Origin: TMED14 sp038145075
Lineage (GTDB): Bacteria > Bacteroidota > Bacteroidia > Flavobacteriales > Schleiferiaceae
Length of the DNA stretch: 5,276 bases
Assembly (NCBI GenBank): GCA_038145075.1
Contig: JAYQOY010000082.1
Location: 1-5,276 of the forward strand
Direction of reading: 5' to 3'
Numbering within the stretch: position 1 is the stretch's first letter; each line of letters starts with the position of its first letter. Positions 4,360-5,276 of this stretch are shown one piece after another. The notes under the pieces are model-generated. The model did not search any database. It was not told the DNA's origin and saw nothing but the letters and a program-made list of their open reading frames with translations. Made by a program: the position numbers and the translations under genes.

Positions 4360-5276
4360 ATGTACCTCGTATTTGACACCGAAACGACTGGCTTGCCGCA
4401 GCGCTGGGATGCGCCGTTGGAAGATGTCGACAATTGGCCCCGCGTGGTTCAATTGGCGTGGCAACTGCATGACGCCCAGGGGGCTTTGGTAGAGGCCAAG
4501 GACTTCCTGATTTATCCAGAGGGTTTCAACATCCCCTACGGTGCGGAAAAGGTGCACGGCATTTCCACCCAGCTTGCCCAAGCGCAAGGGCATCCCATGT
4601 CCGAGGTTCTCGACGCTTTTGAATCCGCCCTGTCGCGCTCCACCCATCTGGTGGGTCACAATTTGCGCTTTGATTTGCAAGTGATGGGGGCGGAGTACAT
4701 CCGGGCCACGCGGAATCCTGCCCGCTTGAAGTTGCCCGTTCTCGATACCTGTACCCAAGCGACTGCGCAAGTCACCAAGATTATCGGTGGCAAGGGCAGT
4801 GGTTTTAAAATCCCCAAGCTGGGTGAGCTTCATGCACACTTGTTTCAGCAAGAGTTTGCGGAGGCGCACAATGCTTCAGCGGACGTGGAGGCGTCTGCGC
4901 GCTGTTTCTTGGAATTGGTCCGAATGGGCCACTGGGCCCCTGAAAAGCTCGGCTGGGATGGCGCTGCCCTCGCGGCGTTTCAAGCGCAACATCCCAGTCC
5001 CATCGCGCCCGTTGGCCTGAAGCACCTCAACCTCAAAGCGGAAAGCGCTCGCCTGAAGGCGGGGCCTTCGGCCGCCGCCCCTGTCCCCGTTGCTGGACCG
5101 GGCGATACGGCACCCGGGGCGGTTGCAGCGCCTGGTGCCGTGGATCCTGGGCCTCGAGAGCCAGAGGCGGCCCCCGCTGTTGGTGCGCCTATGCCCGTTA
5201 CTGCGGCTCCGGATGTGGCACCTCACTTTTTTCATATCCATGCCCACAGCCAGTTCAGTATCCTGCAGGCTACGGC
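4360..5276 (+). CDS. dnaE: DNA polymerase III alpha subunit with fused N-terminal DEDDh proofreading exonuclease (3' end outside window)
   Basis: The frame stays open to the window end, giving 305 residues. Residues 1-190 form a DnaQ-like 3'-5' exonuclease: Exo I FDTETTG (Asp6, Glu8), Exo II GHNLRFD (Asp105) and Exo III HNASAD (His170, Asp175), all catalytic residues present. Residues 218-233 (VGLKHLNLKAESARLK) form a basic linker segment, followed by about 55 Ala/Pro/Gly-rich residues (234-288). From 289 the sequence HFFHIHAHSQFSILQAT matches the opening of the PHP domain of bacterial replicative polymerases, with metal-ligand-like His294 and His296 in HxH. The rest of the polymerase must lie beyond the window. 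The order exonuclease, linker, PHP differs from PolC, where the exonuclease is inserted inside PHP. From memory, flavobacterial DnaE proteins share this layout. The ATG at 4360 sits directly before the exonuclease first strand (YLVFDTE). It follows rimO by 78 bases. Confidence 0.88.
   Translation, partial: MYLVFDTETTGLPQRWDAPLEDVDNWPRVVQLAWQLHDAQGALVEAKDFLIYPEGFNIPYGAEKVHGISTQLAQAQGHPMSEVLDAFESALSRSTHLVGHNLRFDLQVMGAEYIRATRNPARLKLPVLDTCTQATAQVTKIIGGKGSGFKIPKLGELHAHLFQQEFAEAHNASADVEASARCFLELVRMGHWAPEKLGWDGAALAAFQAQHPSPIAPVGLKHLNLKAESARLKAGPSAAAPVPVAGPGDTAPGAVAAPGAVDPGPREPEAAPAVGAPMPVTAAPDVAPHFFHIHAHSQFSILQAT

Noticed and set aside
4309..4869. 186-codon frame on the - strand opposite the exonuclease domain of dnaE
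   Set aside because: The + strand frame has all exonuclease motifs; the - strand translation is a codon-usage shadow.
1..5276. Search for CRISPR repeats, insertion sequences, tRNA genes and attachment sites
   Set aside because: I saw no regular direct repeats, transposase-like proteins, terminal inverted repeats or tRNA-like segments; coding density is high and all genes are housekeeping.

Overview
The window is a compact stretch of housekeeping chromosome from a member of the Bacteroidota, most likely the Flavobacteriia or a close relative, with moderate to high GC for that group by eye. Four things point there: a small DUF4295 ribosomal gene directly after rpmB-rpmG; a promoter of the TTG / TAnnTTTG type; no convincing Shine-Dalgarno sequence before any start; and a replicative polymerase gene that begins with a fused DEDD exonuclease domain. 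All genes are on the + strand. I found no mobile element, CRISPR array, tRNA, rRNA or sign of recent transfer.

Layout. 1-537 is the 3' end of cinA (amidase domain). The gap 538-648 holds a good Bacteroidota-type promoter (575-606) and a small hairpin with a GNRA loop (612-625) at the expected 5' end of the transcript. 649-1233 is a ribosomal cluster, rpmB (bL28), rpmG (bL33) and the 49-residue DUF4295 protein, closed by a strong intrinsic terminator (1262-1290). Only 11 bases later begins a tightly packed unit: ftsY (1302-2201), a short AMP-nucleosidase-like gene overlapping it by 4 bases (2198-2968), and rimO after 8 bases (2977-4281). A 78-base gap with interleaved inverted repeats (4295-4337) precedes dnaE, which starts at 4360 and runs off the window after the exonuclease domain, an Ala/Pro-rich linker and the first residues of the PHP domain.

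Functionally the window serves ribosome building and modification (bL28, bL33, DUF4295 protein, RimO acting on uS12), membrane targeting of ribosomes (FtsY), nucleotide and cofactor salvage (AMP nucleosidase, CinA) and chromosome replication (DnaE). I see no new defence or mobile system. The most unusual points are the polymerase-exonuclease fusion with its linker, the terminator pressed against the ftsY start, the short AMP nucleosidase placed between ftsY and rimO, and the structured gap before dnaE.
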